Positions 54,407-62,587 of a DNA stretch of 64,000 bases are shown here, one piece after another. Position 1 is the first letter of the stretch. Each line of letters starts with the position of its first letter. The DNA is from Solirubrobacterales bacterium (GTDB lineage Bacteria; Actinomycetota; Thermoleophilia; Solirubrobacterales; Solirubrobacteraceae): assembly GCA_027449125.1 (NCBI GenBank), contig DAIDME010000102.1:1-64000 (forward strand). The letters run 5' to 3'. The translations under genes and the position numbers were made by a program. The notes beneath the pieces were generated by a model that worked only from the letters and a program-made list of their open reading frames with translations, was not told the origin of the DNA and ran no database searches.

Positions 54407-54442
54407 CGCCGGTTGTCAAATGTCGAGCTGACGCGAAAGGAG
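54400..54442 (+). promoter_or_regulatory. Translational expression platform of the fluoride riboswitch
   Basis: CTCCTTTCGC (54400-54409) is exactly complementary to GCGAAAGGAG (54433-54442), which contains the ribosome-binding site of the first gene. The first four bases also belong to the aptamer pseudoknot. With fluoride bound the pseudoknot would hold CTCC and free the ribosome-binding site; without it a 10-bp hairpin would hide it. This predicts a translational ON switch. Confidence 0.8.
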
Positions 54443-54455
54443 CACTTCAAGGCGC

Positions 54456-54683
54456 ATGCCCACACTCCCCGACTGGGCGATTCAGATGCTGCAGGTGCTC
54501 GCCATCCTCGCGCTGGCGCGGCTCGTCACGGGCGTCAGCGCGCGCGCCGAGGCGATCATCCGGAAGCGCCGCGTACGCGGAAGCGGGCGAGGGCGCGCTG
54601 GCCGGCGGCTGTTCGAGGGGACCGTGCCCGCCCTGATCGAGGACGGCATGCCGGTTCTGGTCGTAAACGACGGTTCCCGATAG
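54456..54683 (+). CDS. Short membrane protein, first gene of the fluoride-regulated operon
   Basis: The 75-residue protein has one hydrophobic segment (IQMLQVLAILALARLVTGVS) followed by a basic stretch (ARAEAIIRKRRVRGSGRGR). It weakly recalls the N-terminus of NuoH/HyfC-type subunits (QxLxxLxxLAPLxxGVxxxxxA), and formate-hydrogenlyase genes are known downstream of some fluoride riboswitches. It stops where the family would continue, so it may be a remnant. The ATG at 54456 lies 13 bases from AAGGAG, slightly far. Function unknown. Confidence 0.5.
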   Translation: MPTLPDWAIQMLQVLAILALARLVTGVSARAEAIIRKRRVRGSGRGRAGRRLFEGTVPALIEDGMPVLVVNDGSR

Positions 54684-54698
54684 GCGTCGCTTTTCAGC

Positions 54699-55025
54699 GT
54701 GCGGTTCGATCGGCGAGAATGGGCCGCGATCTAGGCCGGCGGCGCGATCGGTGCGCTCGCACGCGTGTGGCTCGCCCTGCACATCGTCCAGCGCGACACC
54801 TCGTGGCCCTGGACGATCTTTGCGACCAACGTCTGCGGGGCATTCTTGTTGGGGTACTTGGTCACGCGTCTGCAGGAGCGCCTGCCGCTGTCCACCTACC
54901 GCCGCCCACTGCTCGGAACCGGCTTCTGCGGTGCCTTCGCAACCTTCTCCACGATGGAGGTGGAGCTCTTGAAGATGGTGCACTGGCTGGCCTCGACGCT
55001 GGTGCGAACGGGGCGCGGGAGGTGA
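54699..55025 (+). pseudogene. crcB: crcB1 fluoride channel gene with in-frame TAG and deletion
   Basis: From GTG at 54699 the frame reads MRFDRREWAAI, then TAG at 54732-54734, then [13 protein letters not shown], the conserved GGxxGAxxR segment of CrcB/Fluc channels. It continues [19 protein letters not shown] and [19 protein letters not shown], after which the fourth helix is missing: only about 13 more residues precede the stop. The first start after the TAG (GTG 54765) would lose the conserved N-terminal motif. Both defects argue for a pseudogene. CrcB proteins export fluoride as dimers, in Actinobacteria often as two different chains. Confidence 0.8.
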
Positions 55026-55267
55026 CGCTCTGGCTCTGGCTGGCGGTGGCGGGCGTCGTGGGCTGCGGAGCGCTCCTTCGCTTCCTGGCTGACGGGCTGG
55101 TGAGCGCCCGCGCCGGTGGCGGCCTCCCGGTCGGCACGCTCGCGATCAACCTCACCGGCTCCCTTGCGCTCGGCCTGCTCACCGGTCTTGGCGCCCGCGG
55201 CAACCTGCTGCTGCTCGCCGGCTTCGCCGCGACCGCACCGAGCACGGTCTGCTCGCCGACGAGCTGA
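55022..55267 (+). pseudogene. crcB: crcB2 fluoride channel gene, 3' half deleted
   Basis: The 81 residues read MTLWLWLAVAGVVGCGALLR, then LPVGTLAINLTGSLALGLLT and NLLLLAGF, as in a CrcB N-terminal half, then switch to unrelated ATAPSTVCSPTS and stop. Helices three and four, including the Phe-box TTFST, are gone. The change falls where DUF190 sequence begins in another frame, so a deletion joined the two genes. The GTG start overlaps the crcB1 stop (GTGA). Confidence 0.8.
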
Positions 55268-56268
55268 TGGGCATATACGGCGACCAGCGCCTTGCCGCCA
55301 GCGTCGTGCTGCGCGGCGTCGCGGGGTTCGGGCGTCTTCACCATCTCCACAGCGACCGGATGCTCACGACCTCGGAGGATCTGCCGGTGGTCTCGATCGC
55401 GGTCGACGAGCGCTCGCGGATCGAGTCGGTGCTGGAGCCTGTCCTGCGGATAAAGCGCCGTGGTCTGACCACGCTCGAGCGCGCGCGCATGCTCTCCGGA
55501 GAGATCGGCCCGGTGGCGCTGCAAGATCTGCCCGGCCAGGCCACGCGCCTGACCGTGTACCTCGGCCGGCGTGAGCAGGTGCTGCGGAAGCCGGCCTTCA
55601 TCGCCGTCTGCGACCTGCTGCACCGCCGTGGCCTCACCGGGGCGACCGTGCTGCTCGGGGTCGACGGCACGCGCGCGGGCCGCCGTCACCGTGCGCGCTT
55701 CTTCAGCCGCAACGCGGACGTGCCGCTGGCGCTCGAGGCGGTCGCACCCGCCGAGCAGATCGCCGCCGTGCTGCCGGAGCTCGAGAGCCTGCTCGAGGCT
55801 CCGCTGCTGACGCTCGAGGGCGTGCGCATCCGCAAGCGCGACGGTGAGCTTCTCTCCGTCCCGCACGAGCTTCCCGGAACAGGCGAGCACGGGCTCGGGA
55901 TCTGGCAGAAGCTGACGGTGTACACCTCACACGCCGCGCTCGCCAGGAGCGGCCGTCCACCGCACGTCGAGCTCATCCACTGCCTGCTGCGCGAGACAGA
56001 TGCCGCCGGTGCGACCGCGCTGCGTGGCATCTGGGGCTTTCATGGCGACCACGCGCCGCACGGCCACCGGCTCCTCCAGATCCGGCGGCACGTCCCGGTC
56101 TGCACGGTGGTGATCGACAGGCCCGAGCGGATCGGGCGGACGTTTCAGATCATCGACGAGATCAGCGAGCAGCACGGCCTGGTCATCAGTGAGACGGTCC
56201 CGGCGGCCCAGGCGATGAGCGAATCAGCGATACGTGGCGGCCTACGACTCTCGAGGCCCGGCGCCTGA
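55267..56268 (+). CDS. DUF190 triple-domain protein lacking its N-terminus
   Basis: The 333-residue protein has three GlnB-like DUF190 units: ASVVLRGVAGFGRLHHLHSD; CDLLHRRGLTGATVLLGVDG; and HCLLRETDAAGATALRGIWG followed by FHGDHAPHG. DUF190 proteins accompany crcB genes and are thought to aid fluoride resistance. In the same frame before the ATG at 55267 the DNA reads RRDRTEHGLLADEL, the tail of the usual N-terminal strand and helix, so the native start was lost in the deletion that truncated crcB2. The shortened protein may still be made. Confidence 0.8.
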   Translation: MGIYGDQRLAASVVLRGVAGFGRLHHLHSDRMLTTSEDLPVVSIAVDERSRIESVLEPVLRIKRRGLTTLERARMLSGEIGPVALQDLPGQATRLTVYLGRREQVLRKPAFIAVCDLLHRRGLTGATVLLGVDGTRAGRRHRARFFSRNADVPLALEAVAPAEQIAAVLPELESLLEAPLLTLEGVRIRKRDGELLSVPHELPGTGEHGLGIWQKLTVYTSHAALARSGRPPHVELIHCLLRETDAAGATALRGIWGFHGDHAPHGHRLLQIRRHVPVCTVVIDRPERIGRTFQIIDEISEQHGLVISETVPAAQAMSESAIRGGLRLSRPGA

Positions 56269-56719
56269 GCGGCGGACCCGAGCTTCGAGCAGCCCGAACG
56301 GAACGGAGCTTGTCTGAAGCGCGCCGCGAACGTCTCGGTGCGGTGTCCGCCGTCTGCCTGTGCAGAGCTGGCCCCTCGGCCACCTCGAAGCTGACGCGGA
56401 GCCCGTCGCCGATCAGCGCCCGCGCCCGCGCCAGCTGCTCGGAGGTGATCTCGTCGAGCTGCTGGTTCCACGATGCCGCGCCCTGTCGGCACCGGCCGCA
56501 GCCCAGATCGGTTCGCTCGCGGCGGGCAAGCGCGACCACCGTGATCGGCGCGTCGGCGGACCGTGCGGCCTCCGCGGCCCAGCACAGGGCAGCACGCCCG
56601 CCGCGCGAGAGGTCGCAGGCGGCGAGCAGATGCCTCGCGCGCGCGGACTCCGCGACCGGCCGGGCGGCTCCTCGGTCGGACGCGCCGCTGCCGGTTCTGT
56701 GCTCGGGTGATCTGAACAA
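56186..56719 (-). CDS. Universal stress protein-like, abnormal C-terminus
   Basis: From TTG at 56719 (AAGGAG five bases upstream) the protein reads HLLAACDLSRGGRAALCWAA, APITVVALARRERTDLGCGR and EVAEGPALH, a UspA-type alpha/beta domain with a Cys pair seen in this subfamily. After residue about 120 it becomes Arg/Ser-rich and lacks the final strand, helix and the G-x9-G-S/T nucleotide motif, and it runs into the DUF190 gene end on the other strand. A frameshift or end-joining event is likely. Usp genes often accompany fluoride riboswitches. A GTG two codons upstream is an alternative start. Confidence 0.55.
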   Translation of the reverse strand: MFRSPEHRTGSGASDRGAARPVAESARARHLLAACDLSRGGRAALCWAAEAARSADAPITVVALARRERTDLGCGRCRQGAASWNQQLDEITSEQLARARALIGDGLRVSFEVAEGPALHRQTADTAPRRSRRASDKLRSVRAARSSGPPLRRRASRVVGRHVSLIRSSPGPPGPSH

Positions 56720-56862
56720 AGCCACTCCTTGAGTCTCCCGCGTGATCCGCTGTCTCTCGCCTGATCGGCTTGTAATAAGACATTCTGCCGCGGCTCCAAG
56801 CTCGCCGGGCACCGCGCTCACAGCCCTCGCGGAACGCCGCGCTCTCAGCGGCCCTGCTAAGA

Positions 56863-56878
56863 TGCTTGCTGGCAAGCA
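56863..56878. promoter_or_regulatory. MarR-type palindromic operator
   Basis: TGCTTGC (56863-56869) and GCAAGCA (56872-56878) are perfect 7-bp arms around TG, next to a TAAGAT -10-like element. The site is 57 bases before the MarR gene, typical for autoregulation of a MarR-exporter operon. Confidence 0.65.
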
Positions 56879-56934
56879 AATAAATGCCGGGCGCTCGGCC
56901 GCGAGCGCGATGCGGTGAAAGAAGGGGGGCCGCG

Positions 56935-57405
56935 GTGACGCGGGTCGTGGAAGCAGAGCAGCAGGTGCAGGCCGACACGGCCCAGCGCCTGCGCCAGGTG
57001 GTGGGCCACCTGACGCGGCTCCTGCGCCCGGTCGACGCAAGCCTCGCCGCGGACCTCACGCCCACCCGCACGGCGGTGCTGCTGAACACGGTCCGCAACG
57101 GGCGCGCGCGGCTCGCCGACGTGGCCGAGCAGGAGGGCCTGCACCCGACGCTGCTCTCGCGCACACTCGCGGCGCTGGCGGGGGACGGCCTGGTCGAGCG
57201 CTTCCCCGATCCCGATGACCGGCGCGTCGCCTGGGTGGCGCCGACGCCCGCCGGGCGCCGCCTGGCGCAGCGCATCCGCGCGCGGCGCACCGCCGTCCTG
57301 CAGGAGGCGCTCAGCGGTCTCAGCGACTCCGAGCGCCACCGGATCGAGGCCGCGCTGCCGGCGCTCGAGCGTCTCGCCGAGCGCGTCCACGGGAACATGA
57401 CATGA
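56935..57405 (+). CDS. MarR-family transcriptional regulator
   Basis: The 156-residue protein has a MarR winged helix: RARLADVAEQEGLHPTLLSR, TLAALAGDGLVERFPDPDDR and RRVAWVAPTPAGRRLAQRI. The GTG at 56935, with GGGGGG upstream, is preferred; an in-frame ATG at 56884 would put the operator side into the coding region. It overlaps the MFS gene as ATGA, so regulator and transporter are co-expressed, probably repressed at the palindrome 56863-56878. Confidence 0.85.
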   Translation: MTRVVEAEQQVQADTAQRLRQVVGHLTRLLRPVDASLAADLTPTRTAVLLNTVRNGRARLADVAEQEGLHPTLLSRTLAALAGDGLVERFPDPDDRRVAWVAPTPAGRRLAQRIRARRTAVLQEALSGLSDSERHRIEAALPALERLAERVHGNMT

Positions 57406-58649
57406 GCCCGATCCGGCGTATCTCCACCAAGACCTTCTCGGCGCTCGAGGTGCCCAACTACCGCCTCTACGTCTACGGGCAGGGGATCTCGCTGACCGGC
57501 ACCTGGATGCAGATGGCCGCACAGTCCTGGCTGGTGATCCAGCTGACCCACTCGGCCACCACGCTCGGCATCATCGTCGCGCTCCAGACCCTGCCGGTCC
57601 TGCTGCTCGCGCCCTACGGGGGCCTCGTCGCCGACCGTGTCGACAAGCGCAGGGCCACGATCGTCGCCCAGACGCTCATGGGCCTGCAGGCCCTGGCCCT
57701 GGGTCTGCTCACGATCACGCACCTCGTGCACGTCTGGGAGATCGGCGTGCTGGCAGTGGTGCTCGGCGTAAACAACGCCTTCGAGGGCCCCGCGCGCCAG
57801 TCCTTCATGCTCGAGCTCGTCGGTGGCGAGCACCTGCGCAACGCGGTCAGCCTGAACTCGACGATGGTCAACATGGCGCGTCTGGTCGGACCGGCGATCG
57901 GCGGGCTGATGATCGCCGCCGTCGGCACCGGCTGGTGCTTTCTGTTCAACGCCGTCAGCTTCATCGCCGTGATCAGCTCGCTCATGCGCATGGACAAGAG
58001 CCAGCTCGATCCGGTGCCCCCGAGCCCGCGCACCAAGGGCCAGGTGCGCGAGGGCATCCGCTACGTGCGCGGCGTGCCGCGCCTGGTTATCCCGCTGATG
58101 ATGATGGGGATCGTCGGCTGCTTCACCTACGAGTTCCAGGTCTCGCTGCCGTATCTGGCCCAGCACGGCCTGCACGCGGGCCCCGCCGCCTACGGCTTCA
58201 TGACCGCCTCGATGGGCGCCGGCGCCGCGCTCTGGGGCCTCGTCGTGGCTACCAAGGGCAAGACCGGCATCCGCACGCTCGTGCTCTCCTGCATCGCCTT
58301 CGGCACGATGATGACCTTCGCCACGCTCGCACCGACGCTCGCCTTCGAGCTGGTCGCGCTCGCTCTGGTGGGCGCCGCCAGCATCTCCTTCATGTCGCAG
58401 GCCAACGCCACGATCCAGCTCTCCGCCGCCCCCGAGATGCGCGGCCGCGTGATGGCCCTGTGGTTCATCGCGCTGCAGGGCTCGACCCCGATCGGCGGCC
58501 CGATCGTCGGCCTGGTGATGAGCCGGTTCGGCGCCCGCGCCGGCCTCGGGCTCGGCGCGCTCACCTGCTTCATCGTCGCCGCCGGCGGCGCCATGGCACT
58601 GCGCGCCGTCCGCGCCCGCCACGCCGAGCAGGCGCTCGTCGCCGCCTGA
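57402..58649 (+). CDS. MFS transporter (EntS/MFS_3 type)
   Basis: The 415-residue transporter has 12 helices: EVPNYRLYVYGQGISLTGTW at the start, PYGGLVADRVDKRRATIVAQ (motif A) and NNAFEGPARQSFMLELVG, typical of the MFS_3/TMS family that includes the enterobactin exporter EntS. Probably it exports a small molecule whose accumulation is sensed by the MarR protein encoded just upstream. Confidence 0.85.
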   Translation: MSPIRRISTKTFSALEVPNYRLYVYGQGISLTGTWMQMAAQSWLVIQLTHSATTLGIIVALQTLPVLLLAPYGGLVADRVDKRRATIVAQTLMGLQALALGLLTITHLVHVWEIGVLAVVLGVNNAFEGPARQSFMLELVGGEHLRNAVSLNSTMVNMARLVGPAIGGLMIAAVGTGWCFLFNAVSFIAVISSLMRMDKSQLDPVPPSPRTKGQVREGIRYVRGVPRLVIPLMMMGIVGCFTYEFQVSLPYLAQHGLHAGPAAYGFMTASMGAGAALWGLVVATKGKTGIRTLVLSCIAFGTMMTFATLAPTLAFELVALALVGAASISFMSQANATIQLSAAPEMRGRVMALWFIALQGSTPIGGPIVGLVMSRFGARAGLGLGALTCFIVAAGGAMALRAVRARHAEQALVAA

Positions 58650-58712
58650 CCCCCGGGCGCCTCGCCGCTGCTTCGGCGCCCGGGCCGGACCGCACCCCGC
58701 TACGCTCGCGCC

Positions 58713-59465
58713 GTGACCGAGCCCGAGCAGCCGCTGACGGGCGGCAACGCGAGCACCGGCGTCGTGCGTGTCGGCGACACCGTCCGCAAGCCCTGGAGCG
58801 CCGCCACGCCGGCGGTGATCGAGCTGATGGCCCAGGTCCGCGAGGCCGGCGTCGACGTGCCCGCCCACCTCGGCCGTGACGAGCGCGGCCGCCAGGTGAT
58901 CGAGCACATCCCCGGCGTGCTGGCGCAGCACTCCGAGCCGCTGGGGCTCGACGGACTGGCCCGGGTGGGCGCGATGGTGCGGCAGATCCACGACGCGAGC
59001 GCCGGCTTCAGGTCGAGCGCCGCGCCGGCCTGGGCCCAGGCGATCCGCTCGCCCGGCGCCGATCTCATCTGCCACGGCGACCTTGCGCCCTGGAACCTGA
59101 TCGTCGGCGAGCGTTGGGTCTTCATCGACTGGGACGGCGCCGGCCCGAGCACGCGCCTGTGGGACCTCGCCTACGCGGCCCAGTCCTTCACTCTCAACGA
59201 CGCCGCGGCGTCCGTGCCCACGAGCGCCGCGCGGCTCGCGGCGCTCGTGGATGGCTACCAAGCGAGCGCGGCGCTGCGCGCCGCGCTCGCGGACGCCATG
59301 GCCGACCGCGTGCGCGCGATGTGCGAGCTGCTGCGATCATCGCACTCAGCCGGCGTCGAGCCTTGGGCGAGCATGTACCTGGGCGGCCACGGCGAACACT
59401 GGGCGAGCGTCGGCCGCTACGTCGCCGAGCACCGCGACGCCTGGGCGGGTGCGCTCAGGCGCTGA
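58713..59465 (+). CDS. Aminoglycoside phosphotransferase-family kinase
   Basis: The 250-residue protein has the kinase loop LICHGDLAPWNLIVGERWVF and the metal-binding IDWDGAGPSTRLWDLAYAA of the APH family. The N-terminal lobe is short but includes RVGDTVRKPWS with the likely ATP Lys. These enzymes phosphorylate small molecules; the substrate is unknown and drug resistance need not be its role. The GTG start at 58713 lies 63 bases after the MFS stop. It is convergent with the Tim44-like gene, overlapping by 11 bases. Confidence 0.8.
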   Translation: MTEPEQPLTGGNASTGVVRVGDTVRKPWSAATPAVIELMAQVREAGVDVPAHLGRDERGRQVIEHIPGVLAQHSEPLGLDGLARVGAMVRQIHDASAGFRSSAAPAWAQAIRSPGADLICHGDLAPWNLIVGERWVFIDWDGAGPSTRLWDLAYAAQSFTLNDAAASVPTSAARLAALVDGYQASAALRAALADAMADRVRAMCELLRSSHSAGVEPWASMYLGGHGEHWASVGRYVAEHRDAWAGALRR

Positions 59466-60867
59466 GCGCCGGCGTCTTGACGGCGACGATCCGCCACGGT
59501 TGCGCGGCATCGTCGGTCAGCGCGAAGGTCCAGCGCTCCGTGAAGCCGGTGGGCCGTGTCGCGCTGCCCGCCAGAACCCGGGTGGTGTTGCGGTCCTCGA
59601 TGTAGCGCCGGCCGCGCAGGTCCACGTCGACCGTCATGCTCGCGGGCTCCGCCGCGGCGTCGAGCGCCACGATCCTGATCCGCGTGACCTGTGGGCCACG
59701 CACCACAAGGCGCGTCGCACCGCTTGGGTCGCCGGGGTGCAGCAGCTCCTGCACCGCCTCGGGGGAGGCCAGCGCGCGCAGCTCGTCGGCCGAGCCGTCC
59801 ACCGCCTGCGCCCAGGCGTTCACCGCGCGCCTGGCCGCGACCTCGAGAATGTCGGGCGCGAAGCGGCCGTCGGCGAGGCTCAGGTCCATCGCCTGGGCGT
59901 GCGCGTCGCCCGTGAACTGCAGCGCGGCCAGGTCGGCCACCTTGGTGCCTGCCGGCGCCCGCTCCGCGACGGCGCCCTCGACCAGCGCCTCGTCGCGCAT
60001 CGCCTGCTCGTCGGAGAAGTGCGTCTGCACGATGCGGTCCTTCAGGCTGTGTTCGCCCTCGGCGCCCGACTCGATCGAGGCGAGCACCCAGTGCTCGCCG
60101 CGGCGCTCGAGCGTCCAGTACTCGCGCATGCGCACCGACTCGGTGACGGCTCCGGTGCGCCTGATCCGCCGGCCGGCGCGGTCCACCACGTAGTCGCGCA
60201 GCTTCGCCTCGATCAGCACCACCACGCGGTCCACATCCTGGGCGCCGCGCTCACGCCGCACCAGGCCGACGTAGCGCACCTGCGGCGCTCCGACGGGCTC
60301 CACGTGGTTGCGCCAGCCCCGGCGCTCGAAGTCGTCCAGGCGCCGCTCCCACTCGACCAGCAGCGCGGGCGTGATCAGCCCGCGCAGGGCGATGCGGTCA
60401 TCCTCGGACCAGGCCCGCTGGATGTCGGCAAACAGCCGCGCGCCGGATTCGCGCACCGCCGCCGGTCCGAAGATCGGATTCTCGTCTTCGGCCTCCGCGG
60501 CTGCCAGCTCGACGTGGCGCTCGCGGCGGCGGCTCTCCCGCCGGTGCGCACGGCCCTGGCGCTGGTGCGCGCCCCAGTAGGCCATGAAGCCCGGCATCCC
60601 GCGGGTCGAGACCCACCAGATCGCGATCCCGGCGGCGATGAAGATCAGGGCGACGCCGTGCGTCGCGATCGCCAGGTCGATGATCACCCGGAAGATCAGG
60701 AAGACGACGAAGACGTTGGCGCCACCACCACCGCCACCACCACCGCCGCCACCGCTGAAGCCGGCCGAGCCGCCGCCGGCCGAGGCCAGCGCCGCCGGCG
60801 CGAGCACCAGCGCGGCCGCCGCGACCAGCGCCAGCGCGAGGACGAGCCTGCCGCGCGACGGTCGCAT
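59455..60867 (-). CDS. Tim44-like membrane protein
   Basis: The 470-residue protein has a signal or first helix (LVLALALVAAAALVLAPAAL), a run of glycines, a second helix (GVALIFIAAGIAIWWVSTRG), then a Tim44-like domain with LFADIQRAWSEDDRIALRGL and ITPALLVEWERRLDDFE, and ADGRFAPDILEVAARRAVNA. Bacterial Tim44-like proteins are membrane-attached and of unknown role. It follows lipA by 12 bases on the minus strand and may be co-transcribed. Confidence 0.75.
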   Translation of the reverse strand: MRPSRGRLVLALALVAAAALVLAPAALASAGGGSAGFSGGGGGGGGGGGANVFVVFLIFRVIIDLAIATHGVALIFIAAGIAIWWVSTRGMPGFMAYWGAHQRQGRAHRRESRRRERHVELAAAEAEDENPIFGPAAVRESGARLFADIQRAWSEDDRIALRGLITPALLVEWERRLDDFERRGWRNHVEPVGAPQVRYVGLVRRERGAQDVDRVVVLIEAKLRDYVVDRAGRRIRRTGAVTESVRMREYWTLERRGEHWVLASIESGAEGEHSLKDRIVQTHFSDEQAMRDEALVEGAVAERAPAGTKVADLAALQFTGDAHAQAMDLSLADGRFAPDILEVAARRAVNAWAQAVDGSADELRALASPEAVQELLHPGDPSGATRLVVRGPQVTRIRIVALDAAAEPASMTVDVDLRGRRYIEDRNTTRVLAGSATRPTGFTERWTFALTDDAAQPWRIVAVKTPALSA

Positions 60868-60879
60868 CGCCGCCCCGCC

Positions 60880-61854
60880 TCAGCCCGCCGCCGCGGCGCG
60901 CAGCGGCCCGACGCCCGGTTCGCTCTGGGGAACGTGCTGGTCGGCGTGGTAGCTCGAGCGCACCAGCGGCCCGGCCGCGACGTGCTCGAACCCGAGCCGG
61001 TAGGCCTCGGCCTCCAGCGCCGCGAACTCGTCCGGGTGCCAGAAACGCACGATCGGCAGGTGGTTCTCGGTCGGGCGCAGATACTGGCCGACGGTGAGCA
61101 CCTGGACGTGGTTTTCTCGCAGCGTCCCGATCGCGTCGACCATCTCCGCGAAGGACTCACCCAGTCCCACCATCAGCCCAGACTTGGTGACGACCTCGTT
61201 CCCGCCCATCTCCTTGGCGTTGCGCAGGACGCGGTTGGAGCGCTCCCAGGTCGAGCCGCGGCGGGCGACGGCGTAGAGGCGGGGGACGACCTCGACGTTG
61301 TGGTTGAAGACGTCGGGCCGCTCGGCGATCACCTTCGCGAGCGGCATCTCCTGGCCGCGGAAGTCCGGGGTGAGCACCTCGATCTTGGTCTGCGGCGACT
61401 GGCGGCGGATCTGGCGGATCACGCCGACGAAGGCGTGGGCACCGTAGTCGTAGAGGTCGTCGCGGTCGACGCTCGTGATCACGGCGTGGCGCAGGCCCAT
61501 CTGCGCCACCGAGCGCGCCACGCGGGCGGGCTCCAGGGGGTCGTTCCAGGTCGGCTTGCCGCTGCGCACGTTGCAGAAGCCGCAGCGCCGGGTGCAGGTG
61601 TCGCCGAGGATCATGAAGGTCGCGGTGCCGCGCTGCCAGCACTCGCCGATGTTCGGGCAGGCGGCCTCCTGACAGACGGTGTTGAGGTTCTCCGAGCGGA
61701 TCAGCGACTGCAGCTCGCGGTAGCGCGAACCACCCGGCGCGGGCACCTTGAACCACGGCGGCTTGCGGCCTCGGTGCGGCTGCACCTCGGGCCCGAGCAC
61801 GGCGAGCACGTCGGTGATGCCGCCGGGGTTGGAGCGTGCGCGGGTTGCGCTCAT
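60880..61854 (-). CDS. lipA: Lipoyl synthase
   Basis: The 324-residue radical SAM enzyme inserts two sulfurs into protein-bound octanoyl groups. It has both clusters: the auxiliary CQEAACPNIGECW and the radical SAM CTRRCGFC, plus TATFMILGDTC and the C-terminal RSSYHAD. It overlaps no gene but lies four bases from lipB on the same strand, giving a complete lipoylation unit. The start is ATG at 61854. Confidence 0.95.
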   Translation of the reverse strand: MSATRARSNPGGITDVLAVLGPEVQPHRGRKPPWFKVPAPGGSRYRELQSLIRSENLNTVCQEAACPNIGECWQRGTATFMILGDTCTRRCGFCNVRSGKPTWNDPLEPARVARSVAQMGLRHAVITSVDRDDLYDYGAHAFVGVIRQIRRQSPQTKIEVLTPDFRGQEMPLAKVIAERPDVFNHNVEVVPRLYAVARRGSTWERSNRVLRNAKEMGGNEVVTKSGLMVGLGESFAEMVDAIGTLRENHVQVLTVGQYLRPTENHLPIVRFWHPDEFAALEAEAYRLGFEHVAAGPLVRSSYHADQHVPQSEPGVGPLRAAAAG

Positions 61855-61858
61855 ACGC

Positions 61859-62560
61859 CTACAAGCGTACCGCCGCCGGGGTGGCGGCCCGTTCGAGGGT
61901 CGCGCGAGTCACCGGTACGGTCTCGTGGCCGAGCGCGCCGGCGAGCGAAGCAGCGGCGAGCTCGCCGCAGTGGGCCAGGGAGGCGTCGGCGCCCTCCGCG
62001 TGCACGCAGGTCATGGTCACGTCGGGCAGGCCGCAGGCGACGATCCAGCCGAAGGGCTCGAGCGCGCAGCGCTCGACGTTGAGCGCGAAGCCGTGCGTGG
62101 TCACCGCTTGGGAGACGTGCACGCCGATCGAGGCGATCTTGCGGTCCTCGACCCAGACGCCGGTGTAGTCGGGGCCCTCGTCGGCGCGGGCGCGGGCGCC
62201 GATGCCGACCTGCTCCAGGGCGGCGATCAGCGAGCGCTCCAGGAGGCGCACGTAGGCGACCACGTCGCCGGTCGCGACGATCGGGTAGCCGACCAGCTGG
62301 CCGGGGCCGTGGTAGGTGACCCTGCCGCCGCGCTTGGTCTCGATGATCTCGATGCCGCGCGCGGCGTAGAAGGCCTCGCCCATCGTCAGCTCGCCCGGCT
62401 GGGAGCGCCGGCCGCGGGTGTAGACCGCCGGGTCGTGCTCGAGCAGGAGCAGCGTGTCGGGGATCTGGTCCTGCTGGCGGGCGCTGCGCAGCGCCTCCTG
62501 GAGGGCGAGCGCGTCGCGGTAGGCGACCGGGCCCAGGTCGGCAACCCACATCTCGGACAT
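61859..62560 (-). CDS. lipB: Octanoyl transferase
   Basis: The 233-residue enzyme moves octanoate from acyl carrier protein to lipoyl domains. It has LLLLEHDPAVYTRGRRSQPG, RGGRVTYHGPGQLVGYPI, the catalytic Lys in VEDRKIASIGVHVS and the catalytic Cys in VACGLPDVTMTCV. The ATG at 62560 is chosen; one at 62569 is also in frame. It precedes lipA by four bases, so the two are probably translated from one mRNA. Confidence 0.9.
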   Translation of the reverse strand: MSEMWVADLGPVAYRDALALQEALRSARQQDQIPDTLLLLEHDPAVYTRGRRSQPGELTMGEAFYAARGIEIIETKRGGRVTYHGPGQLVGYPIVATGDVVAYVRLLERSLIAALEQVGIGARARADEGPDYTGVWVEDRKIASIGVHVSQAVTTHGFALNVERCALEPFGWIVACGLPDVTMTCVHAEGADASLAHCGELAAASLAGALGHETVPVTRATLERAATPAAVRL

Positions 62561-62587
62561 GCTCTGCATCGTAGAGCGGGGACGGGC

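Noticed and set aside
56145-59261. A minus-strand open frame of about 1000 codons opposite DUF190, marR, MFS and the phosphotransferase
   Set aside because: Its translation is His/Arg/Gly-rich without family features and mirrors real genes on the plus strand. It is a by-product of high GC.
59251-62082. A plus-strand open frame of about 940 codons opposite the Tim44-like gene and lipA
   Set aside because: It is antisense to two clear genes and has no recognisable protein features.
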